This document shows positions 17,377-25,652 of a stretch of DNA of 64,000 bases, one piece after another. Under the pieces are notes generated by a model, which was not told the origin of the DNA, ran no database searches, and worked only from the letters and a program-made list of their open reading frames with translations. Location: assembly GCF_021462265.1 (NCBI RefSeq), contig NZ_JAJONF010000005.1, positions 248,001-312,000 on the forward strand, written 5' to 3'. The stretch's first letter is position 1; every line of letters begins with the position of its first letter. The translations under genes were made by a program, and so were the position numbers. The stretch comes from Streptomyces shenzhenensis. Its GTDB lineage: Bacteria; Actinomycetota; Actinomycetes; Streptomycetales; Streptomycetaceae.

Positions 17377-17718
17377 ATGGACACGAGCGAGGAGGCCGCC
17401 CGCGGCCTGACCGACATCCAGGACTTTCTGTACCAGCAGGCCCACCTACGAGCGGCACGCCGGCGCGTCTCGGACTTCGTCGCACGGGAGCCGGGGCTGA
17501 CCCGGGAGCAGAGGTCGGACATCGAGCGCTGGTATCTCCAGGAACAGACGTATGTGGCCCACCTGGTGACCGAGCACATCGCCGCCAGCGTCAGCGCGGT
17601 GGAACAGCGGCACCGCGCCCGCTTCCGGCACTGGCTGCGCGGGACGCTGACCGGGATGCTCCTGATCACCGCGGCGATGGCGGTGTGCGTCACCGTGGTG
17701 CTGGTCGGCGCGTCGTAG
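17377..17718 (+). CDS. Small membrane-anchored protein of unknown function
   Basis: A 113-aa protein. ATG 17377 has GGAG at 17367. Residues 1-85 are hydrophilic, helical and rich in Arg, Glu and Gln (SDFVAREPGLTREQRSDIER). Residues about 88-110 form one strongly hydrophobic segment (GTLTGMLLITAAMAVCVTVV), preceded by Arg/His, giving a C-terminal tail anchor with the bulk in the cytoplasm. No family recognised. It ends just before a strong hairpin terminator shared with the convergent gene. Confidence 0.65.
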   Translation: MDTSEEAARGLTDIQDFLYQQAHLRAARRRVSDFVAREPGLTREQRSDIERWYLQEQTYVAHLVTEHIAASVSAVEQRHRARFRHWLRGTLTGMLLITAAMAVCVTVVLVGAS

Positions 17719-17779
17719 GCCGAAGGAAGCGGTGGGCCGACGCCTGCGGCAGGCCGAGACAGCCGCAGGCCGACGGAAC

Positions 17780-17820
17780 ACGGAGAAGGGGCCGGCGTCC
17801 GCGTCCGGCCCCTTCTCCGT
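17780..17820. terminator. Bidirectional hairpin terminator
   Basis: ACGGAGAAGGGGCCGG (17780-17795) and its perfect reverse complement (17805-17820) form a 16-bp stem with a 9-nt loop, between convergent genes ending at 17718 and 17846. Confidence 0.85.
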
Positions 17821-17845
17821 CCTGCCGCCGGTCCCGGTTCAGGCG

Positions 17846-18592
17846 CTACTTCTGCCGGGCGAGCCAGTCGGCGAACCTGACCTCGCCGAGGTGCGCGTCC
17901 GGGCCCGGCAGCAGGGTGTCCTGCTGGAGCTCGGCACCCCAGTAGGTGGCCTGCGGGTCCGTGACGATCTTGCGGGGGTCGTTCTGGGCGGCCAGGCCCA
18001 TGCGGATGAACTCCTCCAGCTCGAACACCTCCGGGCCACCGACCTCCACCACCCCGTGCACCGGGGCGCCGACCGCCGTGCGGCCCACGGCCGCGGCCAC
18101 GTCGTCGGAGACCATGGGCTGGATCCGGCCGGCGGGCAGGCGCACCGTGTCACCCTCGGTGACCCCGTCGGCGAGCCCCTTCGCGAACTCGAAGAACTGG
18201 GTCGCGTGGACGATGGAGTAGGGCACGCCCGACGCCTTGATCAGCTCCTCCTGGGCCTGCTTGGCCCGGAAGTACCCACTGCCCTGGAGCCGGTCGGTGC
18301 CCACCACGGACAGCGCCACATGGTGTCCCACACCGGCCTCGGCCTCCGCCTTGAGGAGATTGGCCGTGGAGGCACGGAAGAAGTCCATGACCGCCTGGTC
18401 GTCGAACGAGGGGGAGTTGGACACGTCGACCACGACCGAGGCGCCCGCCAGGGCCTCGGCCAGGCCCTCGCCGGTGAGGGTGTCGACGCCGGTGCTCGGC
18501 GCGGCGGCGACCGCTTCGTGCCCGTGCTCACCGAGCCCTCGGACCACCTTCGAGCCGATGAGCCCGGTGCCACCGATCACTACGACCTTCAT
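17846..18592 (-). CDS. NAD(P)-binding epimerase/NmrA-like protein, ECF41 partner
   Basis: A 248-aa Rossmann protein: VVVIGGTGLIGSKVVRGLGE at the N-terminus, then SVVGTDRLQGSGYFRAKQAQ with the Tyr/Lys-like segment and EELIKASGVPYSIVHATQFF. It belongs to the atypical SDR group annotated as NAD(P)H-binding or sugar nucleotide epimerase-like. ECF41 sigma factors are usually genetically linked to such carboxymuconolactone decarboxylase/oxidoreductase/epimerase (COE) proteins, and the ECF sigma gene lies 103 bp upstream on the same strand. A near-match to the ECF41 promoter precedes it. ATG 18592 has AGAGGA at 18601-18606. Its physiological substrate is unknown. Confidence 0.85.
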   Translation of the reverse strand: MKVVVIGGTGLIGSKVVRGLGEHGHEAVAAAPSTGVDTLTGEGLAEALAGASVVVDVSNSPSFDDQAVMDFFRASTANLLKAEAEAGVGHHVALSVVGTDRLQGSGYFRAKQAQEELIKASGVPYSIVHATQFFEFAKGLADGVTEGDTVRLPAGRIQPMVSDDVAAAVGRTAVGAPVHGVVEVGGPEVFELEEFIRMGLAAQNDPRKIVTDPQATYWGAELQQDTLLPGPDAHLGEVRFADWLARQK

Positions 18593-18612
18593 GACGGAAT
18601 TCCTCTCTGGTT

Positions 18613-18664
18613 CTCTTCTGGTGCTTCCATCAGAAGAGACCGGGCAGCCTCCTCGCGTGTGACA
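18613..18664 (-). promoter_or_regulatory. ECF41-like promoter and leader dyad
   Basis: Minus strand: TGTCACA (18658-18664), 16 bp, then GGTC (18638-18641). The published ECF41 consensus is TGTCACA in the -35 region and CGTC in the -10 region, so this matches at all but one base. CTCTTCTG (18613-18620) and CAGAAGAG (18631-18638) form an 8-bp inverted repeat in the first transcribed bases. The placement between the sigma gene and its epimerase partner fits direct control of that gene by the sigma factor. Confidence 0.65.
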
Positions 18665-18695
18665 CGCGGTCCGGCAGACCAGGGGAACGGGCGCG

Positions 18696-19598
18696 TCACC
18701 CCTCCAGCGACGCCACGTAGGGAGCCAGCTTGGCGGGGTTCATCACCCACAGAAGGCGCTCGATGCCGCGCGCCGACACGTCGGCGGACAGCAGGGCCAC
18801 CGGGTCTCCCGAGCCCGCGGCCGACACCAGGACGGCCGGCCTGCCGTTGGCCTCGACCCAGCGCACCTGGGCCCGCGGCCAGAAGCGCGGGGCGAAGGCG
18901 ACGAGGTACCGGGAGACGTGCGGCAGCCCGGACACCGGGATCCTCGACGCCCCGCGCACCCCGCCACCGTCGGAGTAGCTGACCACGCCCTCGGTCAGGA
19001 CCTCCTCCAGCACCGCCAGATCACCCTGCTGCGCCGCGGCGAGGAACACCTCGAGAAAGCGCCGGTGCTCGGCGGAACCGACCGGCTCCCTGCGCTCCGC
19101 CGCCAGCCGCTTGCGGGCCCGGCTCACCAGCTGACGGGCATTGGCCTCGCTGGTCTCCACGATGTCCGCGATCCGCCGGTACGTGTAGTCGAACGCCTCC
19201 CGCAGCACGTACGCGGCCCGCTCCACCGGGTTCAGCTTCTCCAGCAGGAAGAGCACCGCCAGGTCGAGCGCCTCCGCGCGCTCGGCCCCCAGCTGCGGAT
19301 CGGCGCTCGTGTCCACCGGCTCGGGCAGCCAGGGGCCCACGTACGACTCCCGGCGCACCCGGGCCGACCGGGTGAAGTTGATCGCCAGCCGGACGGTCAC
19401 CGTGGCCAGGAAGGCGGCCGGCTCCTGGACACCGGCACGGTCGGTGTTCTGCCACCGTACCCACGCCTCCTGGACGACGTCCTCGGCCTCCACCGCGCTG
19501 CCGATCACGCGGTAGGCGATACCGAAGAGCTGCGGACGCGCCGCGATGAACTCCTTCGTCGCCCGGTCGAGGGAGTCGGCGTGGTCACCGGCGCGCAT
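18696..19598 (-). CDS. ECF sigma factor with SnoaL-like C-terminal domain (ECF41/SigJ type)
   Basis: A 300-aa sigma factor. Region 2: FIAARPQLFGIAYRVIGSAV then EAEDVVQEAWVRWQNT. Region 4: LNPVERAAYVLREAFDYTYR and ADIVETSEANARQLVSRARK. A C-terminal domain of about 110 residues, FLEVFLAAAQQGDLAVLEEV onward, is the SnoaL-like extension of ECF41 sigmas, which acts as an attached modulator in place of an anti-sigma factor. ATG 19598 is preceded by GGAGG at 19605-19609; the longer frame runs into the neighbouring truncated gene. No anti-sigma gene is present, as expected for this group. Confidence 0.9.
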   Translation of the reverse strand: MRAGDHADSLDRATKEFIAARPQLFGIAYRVIGSAVEAEDVVQEAWVRWQNTDRAGVQEPAAFLATVTVRLAINFTRSARVRRESYVGPWLPEPVDTSADPQLGAERAEALDLAVLFLLEKLNPVERAAYVLREAFDYTYRRIADIVETSEANARQLVSRARKRLAAERREPVGSAEHRRFLEVFLAAAQQGDLAVLEEVLTEGVVSYSDGGGVRGASRIPVSGLPHVSRYLVAFAPRFWPRAQVRWVEANGRPAVLVSAAGSGDPVALLSADVSARGIERLLWVMNPAKLAPYVASLEG

Positions 19599-19726
19599 CC
19601 ATGTCCTCCAGGGTCGGACCCGCATGGTACAAGGCGGCCGGGCCCCGGCAGGCACCCCGCCGCCGGGGTGTCGGCCGGGGCCCGGCAGGTCAAGGGCGGG
19701 GCGGCGGCCGGTAAAGGCACGGGCAG

Positions 19727-20821
19727 GTGCCGGCCGTGCCGGCCCCATGCCTGACATGGGCGGCCGACGGCACCGTCGGCCTGGACGCCAACTCCACGCC
19801 CGCGACGAAGGACATCGTCACCGGCATCGAACAGGTCGCCCCGCTGTTCCACCTTCTCAACGGCGACCTCTGCTACGCCAACCTGGACGTCGACCGGGTG
19901 CGCACCTGGAACAACTTCTTCACCAACAACGCCCGTTCGGCGCGCTTCCGTCCCTGGATGCCGGCGGCCGGCAACCACGAGATCGAGAAGGCCAACGGCC
20001 CGCTCGGGCTCGGTGCCTACCAGGCGTACTTCTCCCTCCCCTCCACCGAGACCGACGCCGAACTCGCCGGCCTGTGGTACGCGTTCACGGCCGGTTCGGT
20101 GCGGGTCGTCGTGCTGCAGAACGACGACAACTGCCTGCAGGACGGCGGCGACGTCTACATCAGCGGCTACTCGGGCGGCCGTCAGCTCGCCTTCCTGGAG
20201 AAGGAACTCAAGGCGGCGCGCTCCTCGCGGGACATCGACTGGGTGGTCGTGGCCATGCACCAGGTCATGGTCAGCTCCTCGGACGCCAACGGCGCGGACC
20301 TGGGCCTGCGCGAGAAGTACGGCCCGCTGTTCGACCGGTACGGCGTCGACCTGGTGCTGTGCGGTCACGAGCACAACTACGAGCGCTCGCTGGCCGTTCG
20401 CGGCGTCGTGGGCGGCAGCGAGACGCTGACGCCGAACCCGGTCTCCCAGGCCACCGACGACATCGACGCCGACCTGGGCACCGTGCACATGGTCCTCGGC
20501 GGCGGCGGTGTCTCGGGCACCACGAACCAGAAGTTCTTCAAGGACGGCACGGGCAAGGTGATCACCGCCGTGTCCGCGACCGCCGGGCCGAACGGCAAGC
20601 GCACCTCCACCTACGTACAGGAGAAGGCGGTGTGGGTGGGCGTCCGGGACGTCGAACACCCCTACGGCTTCGCCGCCTTCACCGTCGACCCCGGCCGGCA
20701 CGCCGGTGACACCACCCGGATGCACGTGACGTACTACAACGTGAACAAGCCGAACGGCGAACTGTCGGTCTTCGAGAGCTTCAGCCTGCACCGCAAGCGC
20801 TCGGACGGCCAGGCCGGCTGA
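19727..20821 (+). pseudogene. Purple acid phosphatase-like metallophosphoesterase, 5'-truncated
   Basis: The 364-residue frame keeps the C-terminal two thirds of a secreted metallophosphoesterase: LLNGDLCYANLD (GD motif), AAGNHEIEKANG (GNHE), VVAMHQVMVSSSDANG and LCGHEHNYERSLA (GHxH), four of the metal-ligand blocks. Intact homologues begin with a Tat signal, an N-terminal fibronectin-like domain and an FGDQG-type Asp motif; here only about 11 unrelated residues precede TWAADGTVGLDANSTPATKD, so the first metal-ligand block and signal peptide are missing. The break lies about 130 bp from the sigma gene's start. A product could not be exported or fully metallated; calling it a pseudogene is inference. 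Confidence 0.75.
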
Positions 20822-21203
20822 GCGCGCGACCAGCGGGAGACGCGGGCCGGGCGGCGACCGCCCGGCCCGCGCCGCGTTCCGGTTCTGCCAGGACGGCAGG
20901 CTTCGTCACCGGCGCGGCCGGGACCGGCGAACTCTCCGTGCGCCGACGAGAGATCGCGGCGTGGCGCCCACTGGAAATACTTGGATTCGCAAGTATAGGC
21001 TCCCGGATGGGGGCGATTGGTGGGAAAAGCCGGACGCCGTCAGGAGAACCGTGGCGCCGTCACACCCGATCGATCCCACGGTTCGGCAACATGTCAAGCG
21101 TGTCGCGGTTACGCCGGTTGACTGCCGCCCGGCGTGGACGTGCGCGGCGGCGTCCGGTGGTGCCGCAGCGCGTTGGGGTCAACCATTCCTGGAAGGAAGT
21201 ACC
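20822..21203. other. Intergenic region with one inverted repeat
   Basis: No gene seen. At 20977-20996 ATACTTG and CAAGTAT form a 7-bp inverted repeat with a 6-nt loop in a locally AT-rich stretch, a possible operator or promoter element for the FHA gene. GGAAGGA at 21191-21197 is that gene's ribosome binding site. Confidence 0.4.
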
Positions 21204-23111
21204 GTGGCACCGGTGCTGGTCGGACTCGAAGGTCTGCTGGCGGGGGAGCGCATCCCGGTCCTGGACACCCGCGTCACCTTTGGGCGCAACTCGGAGAACA
21301 CCGTCGTCATCTCGAGCCTGAGCGTCTCCCGTTTCCATGCGGAGATCCTCTTCGACGAGGACAAGGGTTACGTACTGCGCGACCTGGAGAGCAGCAACGG
21401 CACTCTGGTCAACGGGGAAGAGGTGGAGTCCCGGCTGCTGCAGCCGGGCGACGAGATCACCCTGGGCGACGAGGAGTTCCGCTTCGAGGTGGCCGACGCC
21501 ATGGAGACGCTGATGGCGCTCTCCCTGCCCCGGTCCGTCACGCACGGTGCGCAGGACGGTGGGAAGGGGCCCGTCCTGCGGGTCACCGTCGCCGGCGGCG
21601 GGCCCGTCGGGCTGTCCCTCGCCCTGCTCCTCGAGCACTTCCTCGGCCCCCAGGTACAGATCACCGTCTACGACGGCAGATGGCGCAAGCGGGGCCGCAC
21701 CGTCGTCTGGAAGGGGCAGGACGAGGGCAACGTACGGCGCCAGCAGGTCGTGACCGTGCAGAGCCGCCAGTACCTCGCGTGGCCCGAGGAGGTACAGGCG
21801 CGCCTCTTCGACGCGGAGCACTACACGGAGATGTGGCCCTCCGGCCCGGACTCGGTCGGCGACCACAGCCCGCGCAACATGCGCATCGCCTACATCGAGG
21901 ACCGCCTGCTGGAGCTGGCGAACGAGAAGCGGGACCGGATACGCCTGATACCCGCCCGGTTCGACGCGGCGAAGCAGCAGGACGAGCTCGCCACCCAGCA
22001 CGTCCTCGCCATCTGCGACGGCGGCCGGTCACGGACCCGGGACCACTTCGCCGCCCGGTTCGGCAAGGCCGACGAGTCGATCTACTCCCTCGACGGCCGC
22101 CACCTGCAGGACGTCGTCCTCGGCCTGCGCGTGAAGTCCCGCCTGACCGACCCCATGGCGGTCCTGCTGACGGTCGCCCAGAACCGCTTCCTGCTCAACT
22201 CGCTGCGCGGCGAGGGCTTCCTCAACATGCGGCTGACCGACGCCGAGGCGGCCGAGGTGATCGGCCTGGACCCGGTCCGCCGCGTCTTCGAGGAGTGCAT
22301 CGCCTCCCGGCCGTGCCTGATGGACCGTGACGAGTACGGGGACTTCCAGTGCTCGACGCACGGCACGCTCTTCCTGCCCGCCCTGGTCAAGGGGTCGGCC
22401 CTGTGGCGCCGGGTGCGCGAGGGACTGCTGCTGTTCGGCGTCGAGTCGGACGACCTGACGGCGGTCACGAGCTTCCGCCTGGACATGGTGCAACGCCCGC
22501 GGTTCTCCGCCGAGTTGCTGCCTCCCACCACCACCTCGCCGGGCACGTACGGGTTCCTGCTCGGCGACGCCGCCAACGCGATCCACTTCTGGCCGGGCCG
22601 TGGTCTCAACAGCGGCCTCGCCTCCGCCATCTCGCTGGCGCGTTCCCTCAACGGGGCATGGAACGGACGGTCGTTCCGGGACGCGGACTTCCTCCGGCAC
22701 GAGGCGGCGATGTCGATGCTGCAGTACCGGCACAAGAGCCGGGCGTGGAAGGCGATGGTCACCACCGACGACCAGGGTGCCACCTGGGCGATCAAGGACA
22801 TCATCGGCCACGGCATCGACGGGATCCCCGAAGAGCCCGACCGCGAGGCGGACACCCGGACGCTGCTGGAGCGCATGCAGGCCATCCGTGCCCGCCTGGA
22901 GCCCCGCCTGCCGGGCATGCCGGACGACGAGGCGATCCTGGACCGCCTGCGCACCCTGGAGCCCGCCACCCTGCGCATGCTCGTCCTCAGCGGCGCCTGG
23001 GACACGCTGACGATGGGCGGCGAGGAGGTCGACATCGACATCTTCTACGGCCAGGACTCGTCCGCGGCCGCCGCCGCGGTGGAGGCCCTGGAACCGGCCG
23101 CCCAGTCCTAG
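21204..23111 (+). CDS. FHA domain fused to a flavin monooxygenase-like protein
   Basis: A 635-aa protein. Residues 1-100 are a forkhead-associated domain that binds phosphothreonine: VTFGRNSENTVVISSLSVSR then FHAEI, DLESSNGTLVNGEEV and GDEITLGDEEF contain the conserved GR, SxxH and NG residues (S-R-F-H here). Residues about 125-540 resemble an FAD-dependent hydroxylase: TVAGGGPVGLSLALLLEHFL (GxGxxG-like), an IAYIEDRLLELAN segment and FLLGDAANAIHFWPGRGLNS, the GD motif of this fold, with Trp-Pro-Gly before the helix. The C-terminal 100 residues are unassigned. GTG 21204 has GGAAGGA 6 nt upstream. No kinase gene lies nearby. The likely role is an oxidoreductase recruited to a phosphorylated partner (inference). 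Confidence 0.8.
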   Translation: MAPVLVGLEGLLAGERIPVLDTRVTFGRNSENTVVISSLSVSRFHAEILFDEDKGYVLRDLESSNGTLVNGEEVESRLLQPGDEITLGDEEFRFEVADAMETLMALSLPRSVTHGAQDGGKGPVLRVTVAGGGPVGLSLALLLEHFLGPQVQITVYDGRWRKRGRTVVWKGQDEGNVRRQQVVTVQSRQYLAWPEEVQARLFDAEHYTEMWPSGPDSVGDHSPRNMRIAYIEDRLLELANEKRDRIRLIPARFDAAKQQDELATQHVLAICDGGRSRTRDHFAARFGKADESIYSLDGRHLQDVVLGLRVKSRLTDPMAVLLTVAQNRFLLNSLRGEGFLNMRLTDAEAAEVIGLDPVRRVFEECIASRPCLMDRDEYGDFQCSTHGTLFLPALVKGSALWRRVREGLLLFGVESDDLTAVTSFRLDMVQRPRFSAELLPPTTTSPGTYGFLLGDAANAIHFWPGRGLNSGLASAISLARSLNGAWNGRSFRDADFLRHEAAMSMLQYRHKSRAWKAMVTTDDQGATWAIKDIIGHGIDGIPEEPDREADTRTLLERMQAIRARLEPRLPGMPDDEAILDRLRTLEPATLRMLVLSGAWDTLTMGGEEVDIDIFYGQDSSAAAAAVEALEPAAQS

Positions 23112-23274
23112 TGCTGCGACCGGAAAGGTTCACCGGCTCGCGACGCCCGGCACGGCACCTCGCCGCGTTGTCGCATCACCCGAGTACATCCAGTACGCGG
23201 GCGATGCTCCGCCTTGCGATGCACCGCACCGGACGCCGCGAGCTTTCCGGCAAACCTTCCCGGCCACAGCACTA
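23109..23274. mobile_element. MITE-like palindromic element
   Basis: A 166-bp element with imperfect terminal inverted repeats of about 35-40 bp. The left end TAGTGCTGCGACCGGAAAGG mirrors the right end ...CCTTCCCGGCCACAGCACTA. An inner hairpin centres near 23190 (GCATCACCCG facing CGGGCGATGC). It carries no coding capacity. The first three bases supply the TAG stop codon of the FHA-monooxygenase gene. From memory, very similar sequences recur in Streptomyces genomes, but I could not search. Confidence 0.7.
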
Positions 23275-23720
23275 GCCGCCAGGCACCCAGACGTCTGCCG
23301 GCGAGGCGTCTGGGCAGCCGTCGCCCGCCACGACGAACGCCGTCACCGCAGACCGGCCCTGTCACCCACCCCCACCCGCCGGCGGGCGGGTCGGGTCGGC
23401 CCTGTTCCTGCTCTCACCCACCTGCCGGGCCCGCCGTCCCGGTCAGCGGAAAGCGGCCAACGGGCCCGCGATCCCGGTAAACACACTGAGGGCGTGCCGC
23501 CGCCGCGCGGTTCTGGATCGAGCCCCCGCCGGCCTCGCCGCCCCCGCTGCCTCGACCGGGCCGCCGGGCTCACCGTGCGGTGCCGGCCAAGTCCGGCGGT
23601 TCCCGTCCGCTGCCGAGAAGTGTGTCTTGATCCAAGTTTTACGTCCCGGAGGGAACGGAAACCCGTGCTGTAGCTGTCTGACGGACAGTGGGGCCTGTCG
23701 AAGGCCGCGGAGCGAGATGA
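23275..23720. other. Intergenic region without a supportable gene
   Basis: 446 bp between the MITE-like element and the L,D-transpeptidase gene. CTGTCTGACGGACAG at 23677-23691 is a small hairpin in the presumed leader. No recognisable coding frame. Confidence 0.5.
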
Positions 23721-24719
23721 GTGGGGCAGGGCGTGGGACGGCGCAAGGGCGGCATAGGCATCGCAGTCGGTACGGTCGCAATGCTGGTGGGTGTGACCGC
23801 CTGCGGGGGCGGCGGCAGCGACAAGGCGAGCGGGGGCGACGCCAAGGCGTCGGGGAAGCCGAGCGCGAGCGCCTCGCCCAGCCCCACGAAGCCCTTGGGG
23901 CCGCCGATGCTGCTGGACACGATCACCCCGCAGACGGGCACCACGGTCGGCGTGGCCATGCCGATCTCGGTCATTTTCACGAACCCGGTGGCGGCGAAGG
24001 CCCGGGCCACGGTCGAGAAGCACATGAAGGTCAGCACCTCGCAGCCGGTGGTCGGCGCCTGGCACTGGATGGGCGACCGCCGTGCCGACTGGCGGCCGAA
24101 GACCTACTGGCCCTCCGGCACGAAGGTGCGCGTCGACGCCGACATGAACGGCGTCAGCAACGGCAACGGACGCTACGGCGTGCACGGATACACGCACACC
24201 TTCACCATCGGCGACGATGTGCGTGCCGACGTCTCGGTGACCGGTCACACCATGAAGGTCACCCGTAACGGCCAGACGGTGCGCACCCTGTCGATCAACG
24301 CGGGCAGCGCCCAGTACCCGACCTGGGACGGCACGATGGCCGTCATCGACAAGCAGGAGAAGGTCCACATGACCTCCTGCAGCGTCGGCATCAGCTGCGA
24401 CAAGGGCAGCCCCAACTTCTACGACCTGACGCTGCCCTGGGACATCCACCTCACCCAGTCGGGCACCTACGTGCACTACTCGACCGGCGACCCCAACCCG
24501 GGCAGCGGCAGTGCCCGCGGTTCGCACGGCTGCGTCCACCTGTCGCTGTCGGACGCCAAGTGGTTCTACGGCCAGGTGAAGCAGGGCGACCCCGTCACCA
24601 TCACCGGCTCTCCCCGTGGCAAGGCCCCGGCCGACAACGGCTACGCCGACTTCAACCTGGGCTGGGACCAGTGGCTCACGGGCAGCGCGTCAGGAGAGCA
24701 GACGACCACCGCGCTGTGA
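23721..24719 (+). CDS. L,D-transpeptidase lipoprotein (YkuD)
   Basis: A 332-aa lipoprotein. The signal peptide ends in a lipobox VGVTAC with Cys28 as lipidation site, followed by a Gly/Ser/Pro-rich linker to about residue 60. An Ig-like domain (DTITPQTGTTVGVAMPISVI onward) precedes the YkuD catalytic domain, whose active-site motif is HGCVHLS with the preceding Ser (RGSHGCVHLSLSDAKWFYGQ). Such enzymes make 3-3 cross-links in peptidoglycan outside the membrane. GTG 23721 has GGAG at 23709-23712; GTG 23733 is an alternative with GGGGCAGG upstream. The 3' end overlaps the convergent transporter by 30 bp. Confidence 0.93.
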   Translation: MGQGVGRRKGGIGIAVGTVAMLVGVTACGGGGSDKASGGDAKASGKPSASASPSPTKPLGPPMLLDTITPQTGTTVGVAMPISVIFTNPVAAKARATVEKHMKVSTSQPVVGAWHWMGDRRADWRPKTYWPSGTKVRVDADMNGVSNGNGRYGVHGYTHTFTIGDDVRADVSVTGHTMKVTRNGQTVRTLSINAGSAQYPTWDGTMAVIDKQEKVHMTSCSVGISCDKGSPNFYDLTLPWDIHLTQSGTYVHYSTGDPNPGSGSARGSHGCVHLSLSDAKWFYGQVKQGDPVTITGSPRGKAPADNGYADFNLGWDQWLTGSASGEQTTTAL

Positions 24720-25613
24720 CCCGCGGCGGGACGGGCGCCGGCTCTCCTCCGGGGGAGTCCGCGCGCCCTCCCGCCTGGGCCGGCCCAGCACGACTCCGGC
24801 CAGGACCAGGACAAGTCCGCACACCTGCTGAACGGTCAGCACCTCTCCGGCGACCGCGGTGCCGAGCAGGACGCCCGTGACCGGGTTGAGCAGGCCTATC
24901 AGCCCGACCGTCCCCGCGGACAGGTGCCGCAGCCCGGTGAACCAGGCGGCGAAGGCCAGCGCGGTGGCGACGAGGGACACGTAGCCGAACGCGAGGAGCG
25001 CCGGTGCGCCGAGCACCGGTGGCGGGCCCTCCACCAGCGCGGCGACCGGAAGCAGGAAGATGCCTCCCGCCGTGAGCTGCCAGGCGGTCGAGGCGAGCAC
25101 GTCGGCACCCTCGTTCCACCGTTTGGTCAGGACGTGCCCGAAGGCCGACACCAGCATGGCGGCGGCCGACGCCAGGACGCCCGGCACACTCGTGCCCCGC
25201 ACCCCCGTGAGCAGCATGAGGCAGACCCCGCCCAGCCCGAGCACCGCGCAGGCCAGTTGGGCCGGCCGGGGCCGCTCGGACACCAGGGGCCAGGCCATGA
25301 GCATCATGGTCAGCGGCGACACGGCCATGACGGTCGAGGCGACGCTCGTCGCAAGCAGCTGGGAGGCCGCGTAGACGAGGACGAAGAACACGCTCATGTT
25401 GAGCAGCCCGAGCACCGCGGACCGCCACCACCAGGCACCGTGCGGCCGTCGCCTGCGCAGGGCCAGCAGGACGAGGCCGGCCGGCAGCGCCCGCAGGGCG
25501 GCCCCGTAGAGCGGGCGGTCGGCCGGCAGGAACTCGTGTGTCACGTAGTAGTTGGCACCCCAGGCCACCGGCGCCACCGCGGTGATCGCCACCCATCGTA
25601 TATTAGCTTCCAT
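24690..25613 (-). CDS. EamA-family (DMT) transporter
   Basis: A 307-aa membrane protein with about ten hydrophobic segments in two EamA repeats, e.g. WVAITAVAPVAWGANYYVTH at the N-terminus, PVTGVLLGTAVAGEVLTVQQ near the end. Family members export metabolites, amino acids or drugs. ATG 25613 lies inside a 28-bp perfect palindrome, and the MarR gene is divergent 39 bp away, so repression by MarR bound over the start codon is likely. The C-terminal tail is basic and cytoplasmic. Confidence 0.9.
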   Translation of the reverse strand: MEANIRWVAITAVAPVAWGANYYVTHEFLPADRPLYGAALRALPAGLVLLALRRRRPHGAWWWRSAVLGLLNMSVFFVLVYAASQLLATSVASTVMAVSPLTMMLMAWPLVSERPRPAQLACAVLGLGGVCLMLLTGVRGTSVPGVLASAAAMLVSAFGHVLTKRWNEGADVLASTAWQLTAGGIFLLPVAALVEGPPPVLGAPALLAFGYVSLVATALAFAAWFTGLRHLSAGTVGLIGLLNPVTGVLLGTAVAGEVLTVQQVCGLVLVLAGVVLGRPRREGARTPPEESRRPSRRGSQRGGRLLS

Positions 25614-25643
25614 GGAAGCTAATATAGCTTCCTGGGAAGCTAT
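25599..25643. promoter_or_regulatory. Two overlapping MarR operators
   Basis: A perfect 28-bp palindrome spans 25599-25626, with half-site TATATTAGCTTCCA. A second dyad, ATAGCTTCC and GGAAGCTAT, spans 25624-25643. Centres are 21 bp apart, sharing the half-site TAGCTTCC. The first covers the EamA start codon; the second lies 9 bp before the marR ATG. It is AT-rich in a GC-rich genome. Confidence 0.85.
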
Positions 25644-25652
25644 CATGGGTGC

